Shown here: piece by piece, positions 1-8,439 of the stretch
Position numbering within the stretch: the first letter of the stretch is position 1
How the letters are laid out: every line of letters begins with the position of its first letter
Source of the DNA: M55B132 sp964508895
GTDB taxonomy: Bacteria > Bacteroidota > Bacteroidia > Bacteroidales > B18-G4
DNA: 38,490 nucleotides
Assembly (NCBI GenBank): GCA_964508895.1
Contig: CAZDWF010000018.1
Coordinates: 1 to 38,490, forward strand
Direction: 5' to 3'
The notes under the pieces: model-generated
The model's database searches: none
What the model saw: only the letters and a program-made list of their open reading frames with translations
Told to the model about the DNA's origin: nothing
Program-made: the position numbers and the translations under genes

Positions 1-104
1 ATATAACAAAGATATAAAATTAAGATCGCTATCAATTTAAACCGTATTGTATCGTTTTATTAAATAATGATTAAATTAGCAATATAAACCCAATCGAAAA
101 AAAG

Positions 105-839
105 ATGATAAAATTGGTTGGTAGCTATTTTCTTTTAATGAGTGAAGTTTTCAGGAGGCCTGATAAATGGAAGCAATTCTGGAAACAACTTATTATTGAG
201 TTTGTTAACCTTGGCGTAGAGTCACTGGGTATTGTTGCCATTATCTCAGTATTTATGGGAGCAGTGCTTGCTATTCAAACTGCTTTTAATATTGACACAC
301 CACTGATCCCAATGACTATGGTAGGATTTACTACGCGTCAGGGTTTGGTGCTTGAGTTTTCACCTACCATCATTAGTTTGATACTTGCAGGAAAGGTTGG
401 ATCAAGAATTGCATCAGAAATTGGTAGTATGAGAGTAACTGAACAGATTGATGCATTACAGATCATGGGTATTAACTCTGCAAACTTTTTAATCTTTCCT
501 AAAGTAATTGCCTCAATAATTATCAATCCATTTCTCATCATTGTCAGTATGTTTCTTGGATTGTTTGGTGGATGGCTGGCTTGTATTATTACCGGATTAG
601 TTGCTTCCCAGGATTATATTATTGGAATTAGATCCTGGTTTGATCCATACAGCATTACTTATGCCTTGATTAAAACAATGGTTTTTGCTATCATTATTTC
701 AACAGTCTCAGCATTTCATGGCTACAGAATTAAAGGTGGGGCACTTGACGTGGGAACTGCCAGCACAAAAGCTGTTGTACAAAGTAGCATACTTATAATA
801 CTTTTCAACCTGATATTAACACAACTTTTACTCACATGA
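105..839 (+). CDS. mlaE: MlaE/YrbE-type ABC transporter permease
   Basis: A 244-residue, multi-pass inner-membrane permease of the MlaE (YrbE/Ttg2B) family, which moves phospholipids between the inner and outer membranes to maintain outer-membrane asymmetry. Family-like stretches include VFMGAVLAIQT near residue 50, the conserved core AGKVGSRIASEIGSMRVTEQ near 95-115 followed by IDALQIMGI, and strongly hydrophobic segments after it. The length matches the family (about 240-260). The ATG at 105 follows an A-rich leader, and no Shine-Dalgarno is seen, as is usual in this phylum. The stop overlaps the start of mlaF by 4 bp (ATGA), which implies translational coupling. No MlaD-type substrate-binding protein follows; cvpA does. 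The family call is firm; the lipid cargo is inferred from homologues. Confidence 0.93.
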   Translation: MIKLVGSYFLLMSEVFRRPDKWKQFWKQLIIEFVNLGVESLGIVAIISVFMGAVLAIQTAFNIDTPLIPMTMVGFTTRQGLVLEFSPTIISLILAGKVGSRIASEIGSMRVTEQIDALQIMGINSANFLIFPKVIASIIINPFLIIVSMFLGLFGGWLACIITGLVASQDYIIGIRSWFDPYSITYALIKTMVFAIIISTVSAFHGYRIKGGALDVGTASTKAVVQSSILIILFNLILTQLLLT

Positions 840-1582
840 TCTCAGCAAGGCACATATATAAATCTTTCAGGGATCATGAAGTTCTAAAAGATGTTTCCTT
901 CGATTTTGAAAAAGGCAAAACAAACCTGATCATTGGAAGAAGTGGTTCAGGGAAAACAGTGTTTATGAAATGCCTTATAGGCTTATATGAGGTAGACAAA
1001 GGAGAAATAGACTATGGTAATCGCTCCTTTTCAAAAATGAATACCAAACAAAAAAAAGAAATACGAAAAGAACTTGGAATGCTTTTCCAGGGGGGAGCTC
1101 TTTTTGATTATATGAATGTAGAGGATAACATTATGTTTCCTCTATCCATGTTCACCAAAAAATCATATAAAGAGAAACTCGACAGGGTAAACTTCTGTCT
1201 TGAAAGAGTTAACCTCGAAAACTCTAACCATCTTATGCCCTCAGAACTTAGCGGTGGTATGATAAAGAGAGTTGCTATTGCAAGGGCCATTTCCATGAAT
1301 CCGAAATATCTATTCTGCGATGAACCTAATTCTGGATTGGATCCCATGACTGCAGGACTGATTGATGACCTTATCAAAGAAATTACAGAAGATTTTCAGA
1401 TAACGACTGTTGTTAATACTCATGATATGAATTCCGTTATGAATATTGGTGATAAAATTGCCTTTATATATAATGGGGAATTATGGTGGAAAGGAACAAA
1501 AGACAACATACTTACATCTAATAATAAAGAGCTTGACGATTTCATTTTCGCCACCGAACTTACCAGAAGACTTAAAAAATGA
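836..1582 (+). CDS. mlaF: MlaF-type ABC transporter ATP-binding protein
   Basis: A 248-residue ATPase that powers the MlaE permease. Visible motifs are Walker A GRSGSGKT (34-41), Q-loop LFQGG (Q85), ABC signature LSGGM (138-142), Walker B YLFCDEP (158-164), D-loop SGLDP and the switch histidine in NTHD (H196). The signature is followed by IKRVAIARAI, typical of the MlaF/Ttg2A branch, and the FQGGALFDYMNV region also fits that branch. It overlaps mlaE by 4 bp at its start and cvpA by 4 bp at its end, so the three genes form a tight operon. All catalytic residues are present. Confidence 0.94.
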   Translation: MISARHIYKSFRDHEVLKDVSFDFEKGKTNLIIGRSGSGKTVFMKCLIGLYEVDKGEIDYGNRSFSKMNTKQKKEIRKELGMLFQGGALFDYMNVEDNIMFPLSMFTKKSYKEKLDRVNFCLERVNLENSNHLMPSELSGGMIKRVAIARAISMNPKYLFCDEPNSGLDPMTAGLIDDLIKEITEDFQITTVVNTHDMNSVMNIGDKIAFIYNGELWWKGTKDNILTSNNKELDDFIFATELTRRLKK

Positions 1583-2112
1583 ATGTACTTGATATAATTT
1601 TAATCATTCCAATTATCTGGCTTATGTATCGTGGTTTTACCAAAGGTCTTATCATTGAATTTGCCTCTTTGCTTGCACTAATACTTGGAATTTGGGCTGC
1701 GATCCACTTTTCTTATTTCACAGGGGATCTTCTTAACGATTACTTTGAAATAAACAAAAGATATATTTCTATCATTTCATTCATTATCACATTTATAGCT
1801 GTTGTAATCGTGGTGTATATTTTTGGTAGAATAATTGAGAAATTCGTTGATATAATTGCATTGGGATTTGTAAATAAGCTTTTTGGTGCTGTCTTTGGCA
1901 TTGCAAAAGCTGCATTTATTCTCAGTCTGCTAATCCTGATTATTAACTCACTTGATACAAACAAATCTGTAATTACTGAAAAACTACGCGAAGGTTCCTT
2001 GCTTTATAGTCCTATTGAAAAGCTTGTCCCTACTATCATTCCTAAGTTAAACCTGGAAAACCTTGATGAAAATATGAATAAGATCGTTCCTGATAATCTT
2101 CAGGAAATATAA
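1579..2112 (+). CDS. cvpA: CvpA family membrane protein
   Basis: A 177-residue protein with about four hydrophobic segments (roughly residues 2-17, 25-45, 62-82 and 100-122) and a hydrophilic C-terminal tail. The N-terminus (MNVLDIILIIPIIWLMYRGF..GLI.E) and the glycine-containing second segment (ALILGIWAAIHFS) are typical of CvpA. E. coli CvpA is needed for colicin V production and supports envelope stress tolerance, but its molecular role is not settled. It overlaps mlaF by 4 bp (ATGA) and is the last gene of this operon. Linkage to the Mla ATPase suggests an envelope role here too, which is inference. Confidence 0.85.
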   Translation: MNVLDIILIIPIIWLMYRGFTKGLIIEFASLLALILGIWAAIHFSYFTGDLLNDYFEINKRYISIISFIITFIAVVIVVYIFGRIIEKFVDIIALGFVNKLFGAVFGIAKAAFILSLLILIINSLDTNKSVITEKLREGSLLYSPIEKLVPTIIPKLNLENLDENMNKIVPDNLQEI

Positions 2113-2202
2113 AGACCTAATAATTAGTGGTTGGCAATAAAGTCAGTAATTATTATTAAAGTAGGTGTTTGATTCAGAATGTTCGAGTTCGAGGCTTGTG
2201 AA

Positions 2203-2254
2203 GTTTTGAAAATTAAGAAGTTTACTTATGTAAATGACTATTTTCAAAACAAGC
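2203..2254. terminator. Hairpin between convergent cvpA and pgk; possible two-way terminator
   Basis: A perfect 10-bp inverted repeat, GTTTTGAAAA (2203-2212) and TTTTCAAAAC (2241-2250), encloses a second small stem, TTTAC (2221-2225) and GTAAA (2230-2234). It lies between the stop codons of two convergent genes. There is no G+C-rich stem plus T-run of the classical intrinsic type, so the terminator reading rests on position and symmetry only. Confidence 0.4.
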
Positions 2255-2286
2255 ATAACGAAGAAATTGGACATTCAGGACAAACA

Positions 2287-3474
2287 CTAATTAATTGCTT
2301 TTACACCAGGAAGATCTTTCCCTTCAATATACTCGAGCATTGCACCTCCGCCTGTGGACACATAACTTACCTTTTCTGCTAATCCATATTTGTTAATGGC
2401 TGCAACAGAATCACCTCCACCAATTAAAGAGAATGAACCTGCTTGCGTTGCTTTTGTAATGGCATAAGCAATACTTTTTGTTCCTTCTTCAAAGTTTGAG
2501 AATTCAAAAACTCCCATAGGACCATTCCATAAGATCGTTCTGGACTTTACAATAATATTCTCAAAAGATTTCATGCTTTCAGTACCAATATCCAATCCCA
2601 TCCAACCATCAGGAATCTCATCAGAAGCAACTTCTTTGATTTCTGCATCATTTGAGAATTCACTGGCCACAAAAGCATCAGTAGGAATCATTAAATTTAC
2701 ACCCAGTTCCTTGGCTTTATATAATGTTTCCTTTGCAATATCAATTAAATCATCCTCTATCAAAGAACTACCAATATTACCTCCCATAGCCTTAATAAAT
2801 GTGAACATCATACCACCACCGATGATGAGGTTATCTACTTTATCTAAAAGGTTTCTTATAATTTCTATTTTCCCTGAAACTTTCGCTCCACCCAGAATGG
2901 CAGTGAATGGGCGCTGAGTATCAACCAGGACCTTATTTATATTCCTGATCTCATTATCCATTATATAGCCAAACAATTTGTCAGCTTGGAAAAACTCAGC
3001 AATTATTGCAGTAGATGCATGAGCTCTGTGTGCTGTACCAAATGCATCATTAACATAAACATCACCAAGCTTAGAAAGCTTTTCAGCAAACTCTTTATCC
3101 CCTTTGGTTTCTTCTGTATAAAACCTTAAGTTCTCAAGTAATAAAACCTCTCCTTCTTTCAGATTATCTGCCAGATCATATGCAGCCTCTCCTATGCAAT
3201 CATCTGCAAACTTTACCTCTCTGTTAAGTTTTTCTGACAGATATGACAAAAGGTGCTTTAGGGAAAACTTATCTTCAGGGCCTGTTTTCGGACGTCCCAG
3301 ATGTGACATTAAAATAACTGATCCTCCCTCATCAAGTATCTTGGTTATTGTAGGAATGGCAGCATCTATACGTGTTGTATCAGTAATTTCAGAATTCCCG
3401 TTGAGAGGAACATTAAAATCAACCCTTATCAGGGCCTTCTTACCCTGGAAGTTATAATTATCAATTGTGTTCAT
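2287..3474 (-). CDS. pgk: Phosphoglycerate kinase
   Basis: A 395-residue glycolytic enzyme converting 1,3-bisphosphoglycerate plus ADP into 3-phosphoglycerate plus ATP in the cytoplasm. Signatures in order: the PGK start motif ALIRVDFNVPL (residues 14-24), SHLGRPK (about 57-63), substrate-side GTAHRAHAST, the hinge region GGAKVSGKI, LWNGPMGVFE, and the nucleotide-binding GGGDS followed by STGGGAMLEYIEGKDLPGV at the C-terminus. The length is normal for a bacterial PGK. The gene is monocistronic and convergent with cvpA. Its start at 3474 faces the aminotransferase promoter across a short divergent spacer. Confidence 0.97.
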   Translation of the reverse strand: MNTIDNYNFQGKKALIRVDFNVPLNGNSEITDTTRIDAAIPTITKILDEGGSVILMSHLGRPKTGPEDKFSLKHLLSYLSEKLNREVKFADDCIGEAAYDLADNLKEGEVLLLENLRFYTEETKGDKEFAEKLSKLGDVYVNDAFGTAHRAHASTAIIAEFFQADKLFGYIMDNEIRNINKVLVDTQRPFTAILGGAKVSGKIEIIRNLLDKVDNLIIGGGMMFTFIKAMGGNIGSSLIEDDLIDIAKETLYKAKELGVNLMIPTDAFVASEFSNDAEIKEVASDEIPDGWMGLDIGTESMKSFENIIVKSRTILWNGPMGVFEFSNFEEGTKSIAYAITKATQAGSFSLIGGGDSVAAINKYGLAEKVSYVSTGGGAMLEYIEGKDLPGVKAIN

Positions 3475-3493
3475 AATAAATAAATTTTCGCTA

Positions 3494-3522
3494 TTTGGTT
3501 CATCTGCAAAATTATAGATTTG
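3494..3522 (+). promoter_or_regulatory. Bacteroidota-type promoter of the aminotransferase gene
   Basis: TTTG at 3494-3497 (-33 element) and TAGATTTG at 3515-3522 (-7 box, TAnnTTTG) are separated by 17 bp. An upstream in-frame TTG codon (3520-3522) lies inside this box, which argues against it as the start and supports the ATG at 3568. Confidence 0.65.
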
Positions 3523-3567
3523 TATGATAATTCCGATCTTATTATATTTTTTATTTATATTTATTTG

Positions 3568-4725
3568 ATGGTTTCATTCAAAGGAAAGATAAATTCAAGA
3601 TTACCTGAAACAGGAACTTCCATTTTTGCAGTAATGAGCAAGGAAGCTGTTGATTATAATGCGCTTAACCTCAGCCAGGGTTTCCCCGACTTTGATGTAT
3701 CCCCTGAGTTAATTGAACGCATCAATTATTATATGAAGAAAGGCTTTAATCAATATGCTCAGATGACAGGTGTTCCTGAAATCAGAAAAAGTATAGTGGA
3801 TAAGGTGAAAAAGCTACATGATGCGAATTATGATGTAAATAAAGAAGTTAACATCACTGCAGGAGCTACTCAGGCGATTTTCACATCTATACTTTCATCT
3901 GTAAATAAAGGAGATGAAGTAATAATAATTGAACCGGCTTATGATAGTTATGTCCCCGGTGTTTTGATGAGTGGAGGGATTGTTAAATATACAGCGCTCA
4001 CCTACCCCGATTACAGAGTTGACTGGAATCATCTTGAAAGCCTGATTACGTCCAAAACAAAAATGATCATCATAAACACACCTCATAATCCCACAGGAAG
4101 TGTTTTATTCAGGGAAGATCTGGAAATGCTTGATAAGCTAACCAGAAATACCGACATATTTGTTTTAAGCGATGAAGTTTATGAGCATTTGATATTTGAT
4201 GAAATGCAACATGAAAGTGTATGTCGCTATCCCGAACTGGCAAACCGCAGCTTCATTATAGGTTCTTTTGGTAAAACTTATCATGCCACAGGATGGAAAA
4301 TGGGTTATGTACTTGCTCCTGAAAACCTGATGAAAGAATTTCGCAAAGCACATCAGTTCATAGTTTTTACATGTAATACACCCATACAGCATGCAATAGC
4401 TGATTTTTTGCAGGATGAGAACACATATATGAAGCTGGGAGAATTTTATCAGAAAAAAAGAGACTATTTCCTGGAACAAATAAAAAAATCAAGATTCAAA
4501 TTTCATCCGGCATCAGGAACTTATTTCCAGATTCTTGATTACAGTGAGATCTCAGAAGATTTTGACTTTGACTTTGCTAAAAAGCTGACAAGAGAAGCAG
4601 GAATTGCATCAATTCCAATTTCACCATTCTTCAACGATAACAGAAATGATAAAACATTAAGGTTTTGCTTTGCTAAAAAAGAATCAACCTTAGAAAAGGC
4701 AGGAGAAATTTTATGCAGGATCTAA
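3568..4725 (+). CDS. PLP-dependent methionine/glutamine-type aminotransferase (YbdL-like)
   Basis: A 385-residue fold-type I aminotransferase (class I/II). Visible features are the N-terminal NLSQGFPDFD motif, the cofactor-region stretch GATQAIFTSI, NTPHNPTGS, SDEVYEHLIFD, the Schiff-base lysine in SFGKTYHATGWK (K236) and the C-terminal LRFCFAKKE, which contains the carboxylate-binding Arg. These patterns and the length match E. coli YbdL (methionine aminotransferase) and glutamine transaminase K relatives. The ATG at 3568 is chosen because the in-frame TTG 48 bases upstream falls inside the promoter box. The 3' end overlaps the omega-amidase gene by 13 bp, so both are probably made together. 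The likely reaction is glutamine or methionine with a 2-oxo acid such as 4-methylthio-2-oxobutanoate; the exact substrate is inferred. Confidence 0.9.
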   Translation: MVSFKGKINSRLPETGTSIFAVMSKEAVDYNALNLSQGFPDFDVSPELIERINYYMKKGFNQYAQMTGVPEIRKSIVDKVKKLHDANYDVNKEVNITAGATQAIFTSILSSVNKGDEVIIIEPAYDSYVPGVLMSGGIVKYTALTYPDYRVDWNHLESLITSKTKMIIINTPHNPTGSVLFREDLEMLDKLTRNTDIFVLSDEVYEHLIFDEMQHESVCRYPELANRSFIIGSFGKTYHATGWKMGYVLAPENLMKEFRKAHQFIVFTCNTPIQHAIADFLQDENTYMKLGEFYQKKRDYFLEQIKKSRFKFHPASGTYFQILDYSEISEDFDFDFAKKLTREAGIASIPISPFFNDNRNDKTLRFCFAKKESTLEKAGEILCRI

Positions 4726-5507
4726 AAATCACTATTATTCAATCACTGCTTTATTGGGAAAACAAGGAGAAAAATTATTCCATGTTTGAGAAGAAAATTG
4801 AGAAGATCAAAAAACCAACAGATCTCATCATTCTTCCTGAAATGTTTAATACAGGCTTCTCAATGGTTCCGGAAGATTTAGCTGAAGAGCAGGAAGGAAA
4901 TACGCTTGAATGGATGAGAAAACTGGCTGATAAGAAAGGATGTGCTCTTTGTGGAAGTTATATTGTAAAAGATAACTTAGATTATTTCAATCGCTTTGTA
5001 TTTGTTTCTCCTGACACTCCTTATCATTTCTATGACAAACGCCATCTTTTCAGGATGGGTAAAGAGCATGAAAACTTTTCTCCCGGGAAAGAAAATACAA
5101 TCATTGAGTACAAATCCTGGAAAATATTACCTCAGGTTTGCTATGATCTCAGATTTCCTGTATGGAGCAAAAACAATTTTGTTGATAATTCATTTGACTA
5201 CGATTTACTCATTTATGTTGCTAACTGGCCTTCAGTAAGATCAAATGCATGGAAAGCACTGCTAAAAGCCAGGGCAATTGAAAATCAGGCATATGTTGCC
5301 GGAGTAAACAGGGTCGGGCTTGATGGGAATAACAAGGATCACAGTGGAAATTCACGAATCATTGATCCTTTAGGAAAAAAGATTGCAAGGATAAAGACAA
5401 ATACTGAAGGTATAACAACGGCAAAGCTTTCATATCAAAAGCTCATGGAATATCGCGAAGATTTTGCTGTGGGACTTGATTGGGATACTTATATAATTAC
5501 TAATTAG
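4713..5507 (+). CDS. Omega-amidase, nitrilase superfamily (YafV/MtnU-like)
   Basis: A 264-residue carbon-nitrogen hydrolase with the catalytic Glu-Lys-Cys triad: E43 in ILPEMFNTGF, K109 in YDKRHLF and C143 in QVCYDLRFPVW. The FNTGFSM and DKRHLFRMGKE patterns are those of the YafV/NIT2 omega-amidase branch rather than true nitrilases. That branch hydrolyses 2-oxoglutaramate or 2-oxosuccinamate, the products left when glutamine or asparagine donates its amino group. The gene starts inside the end of the aminotransferase gene. Together they make a transaminase/omega-amidase pair that pulls keto-methionine transamination forward, as known for mammalian GTK-Nit2 and bacterial MtnE-MtnU. The pathway assignment is inference; the enzyme family is clear. 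Confidence 0.9.
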   Translation: MQDLKITIIQSLLYWENKEKNYSMFEKKIEKIKKPTDLIILPEMFNTGFSMVPEDLAEEQEGNTLEWMRKLADKKGCALCGSYIVKDNLDYFNRFVFVSPDTPYHFYDKRHLFRMGKEHENFSPGKENTIIEYKSWKILPQVCYDLRFPVWSKNNFVDNSFDYDLLIYVANWPSVRSNAWKALLKARAIENQAYVAGVNRVGLDGNNKDHSGNSRIIDPLGKKIARIKTNTEGITTAKLSYQKLMEYREDFAVGLDWDTYIITN

Positions 5508-5561
5508 AAGCAATATATTAAGTATTTTAGTAATTGCTTGCTTTTTATATATGTAATGATT

Positions 5562-5569
5562 TAATTTCG
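5562..5569 (+). promoter_or_regulatory. Probable -7 promoter box of trkA
   Basis: TAATTTCG differs from TAnnTTTG at one position. A TTG lies 21 bp upstream (5538-5540). It sits 23 bp before the trkA start. Confidence 0.45.
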
Positions 5570-5592
5570 CAACCAAAATATTAATTGCTGAT

Positions 5593-6933
5593 ATGAACAT
5601 AGTAATAGCTGGTGATGGAGAAGTAGGATTGCATCTAGCGCAGGAATTGTCTGCAGAGAATCATAATATTACTATTGTTGATCCTCACGATGATCTTATT
5701 AAAATGGTTGAGTCCCATACCGATCTTCTTGCAATTAAAGGTGATTCAACATCTATTGAAATACTTAAAAATGCTAATATTAAAAAAGCTGACCTCCTTA
5801 TTTCCGTATTACATGACGAACGTACAAACATCGTAACAGCTGCTCTTGGAAAACAACTTGGAGCGAAAAAGTCAATAGCCAGAGTAAATAACGTTGAGTA
5901 CCTTGCCCCTGTAAACCAGGCACTAATGAACCAGATGGGTATCGATAGCCTTGTTTGTCCTGAAAATATCGCTGCTACAGAGATCACAACACTCTTACGG
6001 CAAACAGCTGCCACTGAAGTATTTGATTTTAGTAATGGTAAGTTGTTCTTATTTCTGATAAAACTTGAAGATTCAGCTCCGGTTGCAAATATGACACTGA
6101 ACGAAATTGCTCAAAAATATTCACATTTTGAGTTTAGAGCAGTTGCCATTCACAGGAACTCAAAAACTATCATACCTAAAGGCCATGATAAACTATTATC
6201 AAACGACCTTATTTATGTAATTACAAAACCAGGAGGTATCGATAGCCTTATTAAACTGGGTGGGAAAACCCGCATAGAAATAAACAATGTGATGATCCTT
6301 GGTGGAGGACGTGTAGGAAGATCTACTGCAAAAAGACTGGAAAACAATGTAGATATTAAGTTAATTGAGTTAAGTAAAGAGAAAAGTATTAGCCTGGCTG
6401 ATACTCTGAGCAATACACTTGTAATTCAAGGTGATGGCCGAGACATTCAATTGCTGGAAGATGAAGGAATCAGGAATACTGATGCATTTATTGCTTGTAC
6501 TGATAATAGTGAGACAAACATTTTAACTTGTTTGCATGCTAAGAAATTTGGAGTAAAAAGAACCATTGCACTGGTTGAAAACATAGATTATATCGACATT
6601 TCACAAAATATAGGTATAGACAGTGTAATAAACAAAAAGCTTGCAACTGCCAGCTATATTGTAAGATTTACTCTCGATGCCGAAGTCACTTCACTCAAAT
6701 GCCTTAGTGGTATTAATGCTGAAGTACTGGAATTTGTTGCCAAGCCAAATTCACCCATTACACGCAAGCCTATAAAGAATATAAATATTCCTAAAGGCTC
6801 GCTGATAGGAGGAATTGTAAGAGGTGAAGATAGCTTTATTGCCATAGGTGATTTTCAAATTGACGAAAACGACAAAGTTGTAGTATTCAGTTTGCCTGAG
6901 GCAATTCATAAATTAGACCGCTTATTTAACTAA
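5593..6933 (+). CDS. trkA: Trk potassium uptake regulatory protein TrkA
   Basis: A 446-residue cytoplasmic protein with two RCK repeats, each made of a Rossmann NAD(H)-binding half and a TrkA_C half. The first dinucleotide motif is AGDGEVGLHLA (6-16) and the second is ILGGGRVGRSTAKRL (near 235-249). Each is followed by the IKGDSTS.. or IQGDGRD.. acidic ribose-binding strand. TrkA gates the TrkH/TrkG channel in response to bound nucleotide. The start of trkH lies 12 bp downstream, so the two are co-transcribed. Length and double-RCK layout are standard. Confidence 0.95.
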   Translation: MNIVIAGDGEVGLHLAQELSAENHNITIVDPHDDLIKMVESHTDLLAIKGDSTSIEILKNANIKKADLLISVLHDERTNIVTAALGKQLGAKKSIARVNNVEYLAPVNQALMNQMGIDSLVCPENIAATEITTLLRQTAATEVFDFSNGKLFLFLIKLEDSAPVANMTLNEIAQKYSHFEFRAVAIHRNSKTIIPKGHDKLLSNDLIYVITKPGGIDSLIKLGGKTRIEINNVMILGGGRVGRSTAKRLENNVDIKLIELSKEKSISLADTLSNTLVIQGDGRDIQLLEDEGIRNTDAFIACTDNSETNILTCLHAKKFGVKRTIALVENIDYIDISQNIGIDSVINKKLATASYIVRFTLDAEVTSLKCLSGINAEVLEFVAKPNSPITRKPIKNINIPKGSLIGGIVRGEDSFIAIGDFQIDENDKVVVFSLPEAIHKLDRLFN

Positions 6934-6945
6934 TTTTATACCATT

Positions 6946-8409
6946 ATGTTAAGCCGGTCAGGATTAAACTTTAAAGTTATTATCAGAACCATTGGTTTTC
7001 TGCTGCTAATTGAAGGTTTATTCATGTTCCTCGGAATCCCTTTCTCTTTGTATTATTGTAAAGATAATTGCTATGCTTTACTAATTTCAGGATTGATAAC
7101 CAGCTCAACAGGAATCATATTATTTCTGGTTACAATGAAAAATCTCAATAAGCAAATAAGCATAAGAGAAGGATTTTTTATCGTAGCAATAACATGGGTG
7201 GTAATCTCCCTTTTTGGATCTCTTCCATTTATGATCAGTGGTGTAATACCAAGTTTTACAGATGCTTTTTTCGAAACTATTTCCGGGTTTACCACAACAG
7301 GTGCAACAATATTAACAGATATTGAAGCTGTTCCCAAAGGTATCCTGTTCTGGAGAAGCATGACCCACTGGATAGGAGGAATGGGGATTATTGTCTTGTC
7401 AGTTGCTGTACTTCCTATTCTTGGGATAGGTGGAATGCAGCTATACGCAGCTGAAATGCCAGGGCCAACAAAAGATAAATTGCATCCACGAATCACACAA
7501 ACAGCTAAGAGATTATGGGCAATATACCTGATTTTTACAATAGTTGAAACCATATTACTTATGAGCGGAGGCATGGAATTCTTCGATGCCATTTGTCACA
7601 CTTTCGGAACAGTAGCAACAGGAGGGTTTTCAACACAGAACGATAGCATCGCATCATATTCTCCATTTATTCAATATGTGATAATAGTGTTCATGATTCT
7701 GGCAGGTACAAACTTTACTTTACACTATATGGCCCTGCATGGGCGATTACGTAAAGTATGGAAGAATGAAGAATTCCGGTATTATATCGGACTGATATTC
7801 TTTGCTGGATTAGCCGTCACCATTACATTGGCGCTTATGGATAATGAACCCTTTGAAAAGGCTTTCAGAGATGCACTTTTTCAGGTTTCTTCAATAGTTA
7901 CAACTACAGGATATATTACCGATGATTATCTGATATGGCCAGGAATGCTATGGTTTGTTATCTTCTTATTAATGTTTGTTGGCGGAATGGCCGGAAGTAC
8001 AGGTGGTGGCATCAAAGTGGTAAGACAACTTCTGCTGTTTAAAAACAGTGCACTGGAATTAAAAAGATTAATGCATCCACATGCAATAATTCCTGTAAGG
8101 ATGAATAAGAAGACTGTTTCCCAGGATATTATATTTAAAGTTATGGCGTTCTTTCTTATTTATATTATAATCTTTGCTTTTGGGACTCTTGTTATGTCTG
8201 TTCTCGGACTGGATTTTGAATCAGCAATTGGATCAACCGCTGCTACTCTTGGTAATATTGGCCCTGGAATAGGATTGGTTGGACCCGTGGGGAATTATTC
8301 TGAAATCCCGGTATTTGGAAAATGGTTTCTTTCTTTGTTAATGCTTTTAGGAAGACTGGAATTATTTACTGTTTTAATACTGTTTACAAAAGCTTTCTGG
8401 AAAAAATAA
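6946..8409 (+). CDS. trkH: Trk potassium channel protein TrkH
   Basis: A 487-residue membrane protein of the SKT (TrkH/KtrB) superfamily made of four M1-P-M2 repeats. The four selectivity-loop glycines can be seen: SGFTTTGAT (G119), GTVATGGFS (G226), SSIVTTTGYI (third loop) and ATLGNIGPG (fourth). GGMGIIVLSVAVLP and GGMAGSTGGGIKVVR are also typical TrkH stretches. It imports K+ together with TrkA. The gene is directly downstream of trkA and 30 bp before the first glycosyltransferase gene, so transcription may read through into the glycan genes. Confidence 0.95.
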   Translation: MLSRSGLNFKVIIRTIGFLLLIEGLFMFLGIPFSLYYCKDNCYALLISGLITSSTGIILFLVTMKNLNKQISIREGFFIVAITWVVISLFGSLPFMISGVIPSFTDAFFETISGFTTTGATILTDIEAVPKGILFWRSMTHWIGGMGIIVLSVAVLPILGIGGMQLYAAEMPGPTKDKLHPRITQTAKRLWAIYLIFTIVETILLMSGGMEFFDAICHTFGTVATGGFSTQNDSIASYSPFIQYVIIVFMILAGTNFTLHYMALHGRLRKVWKNEEFRYYIGLIFFAGLAVTITLALMDNEPFEKAFRDALFQVSSIVTTTGYITDDYLIWPGMLWFVIFLLMFVGGMAGSTGGGIKVVRQLLLFKNSALELKRLMHPHAIIPVRMNKKTVSQDIIFKVMAFFLIYIIIFAFGTLVMSVLGLDFESAIGSTAATLGNIGPGIGLVGPVGNYSEIPVFGKWFLSLLMLLGRLELFTVLILFTKAFWKK

Positions 8410-8439
8410 AGTATCTTAAATGATTAAACCCAATTACTT

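Noticed and set aside
1..104. End of an upstream gene
   Set aside because: All frames are interrupted and the DNA is A+T-rich spacer; no family motif is visible.
2179..2382. Small plus-strand open frame of 67 codons
   Set aside because: It overlaps the 3' end of pgk and the hairpin, has no promoter box and no recognisable protein features.
3520..3567. Upstream TTG start of the aminotransferase
   Set aside because: The TTG is part of the TAGATTTG promoter box, and the added residues are not like the family.
7071..7592. 173-codon open frame antisense to trkH
   Set aside because: It is the shadow of a strongly conserved TrkH coding region; the hydrophobic composition mirrors the sense strand.
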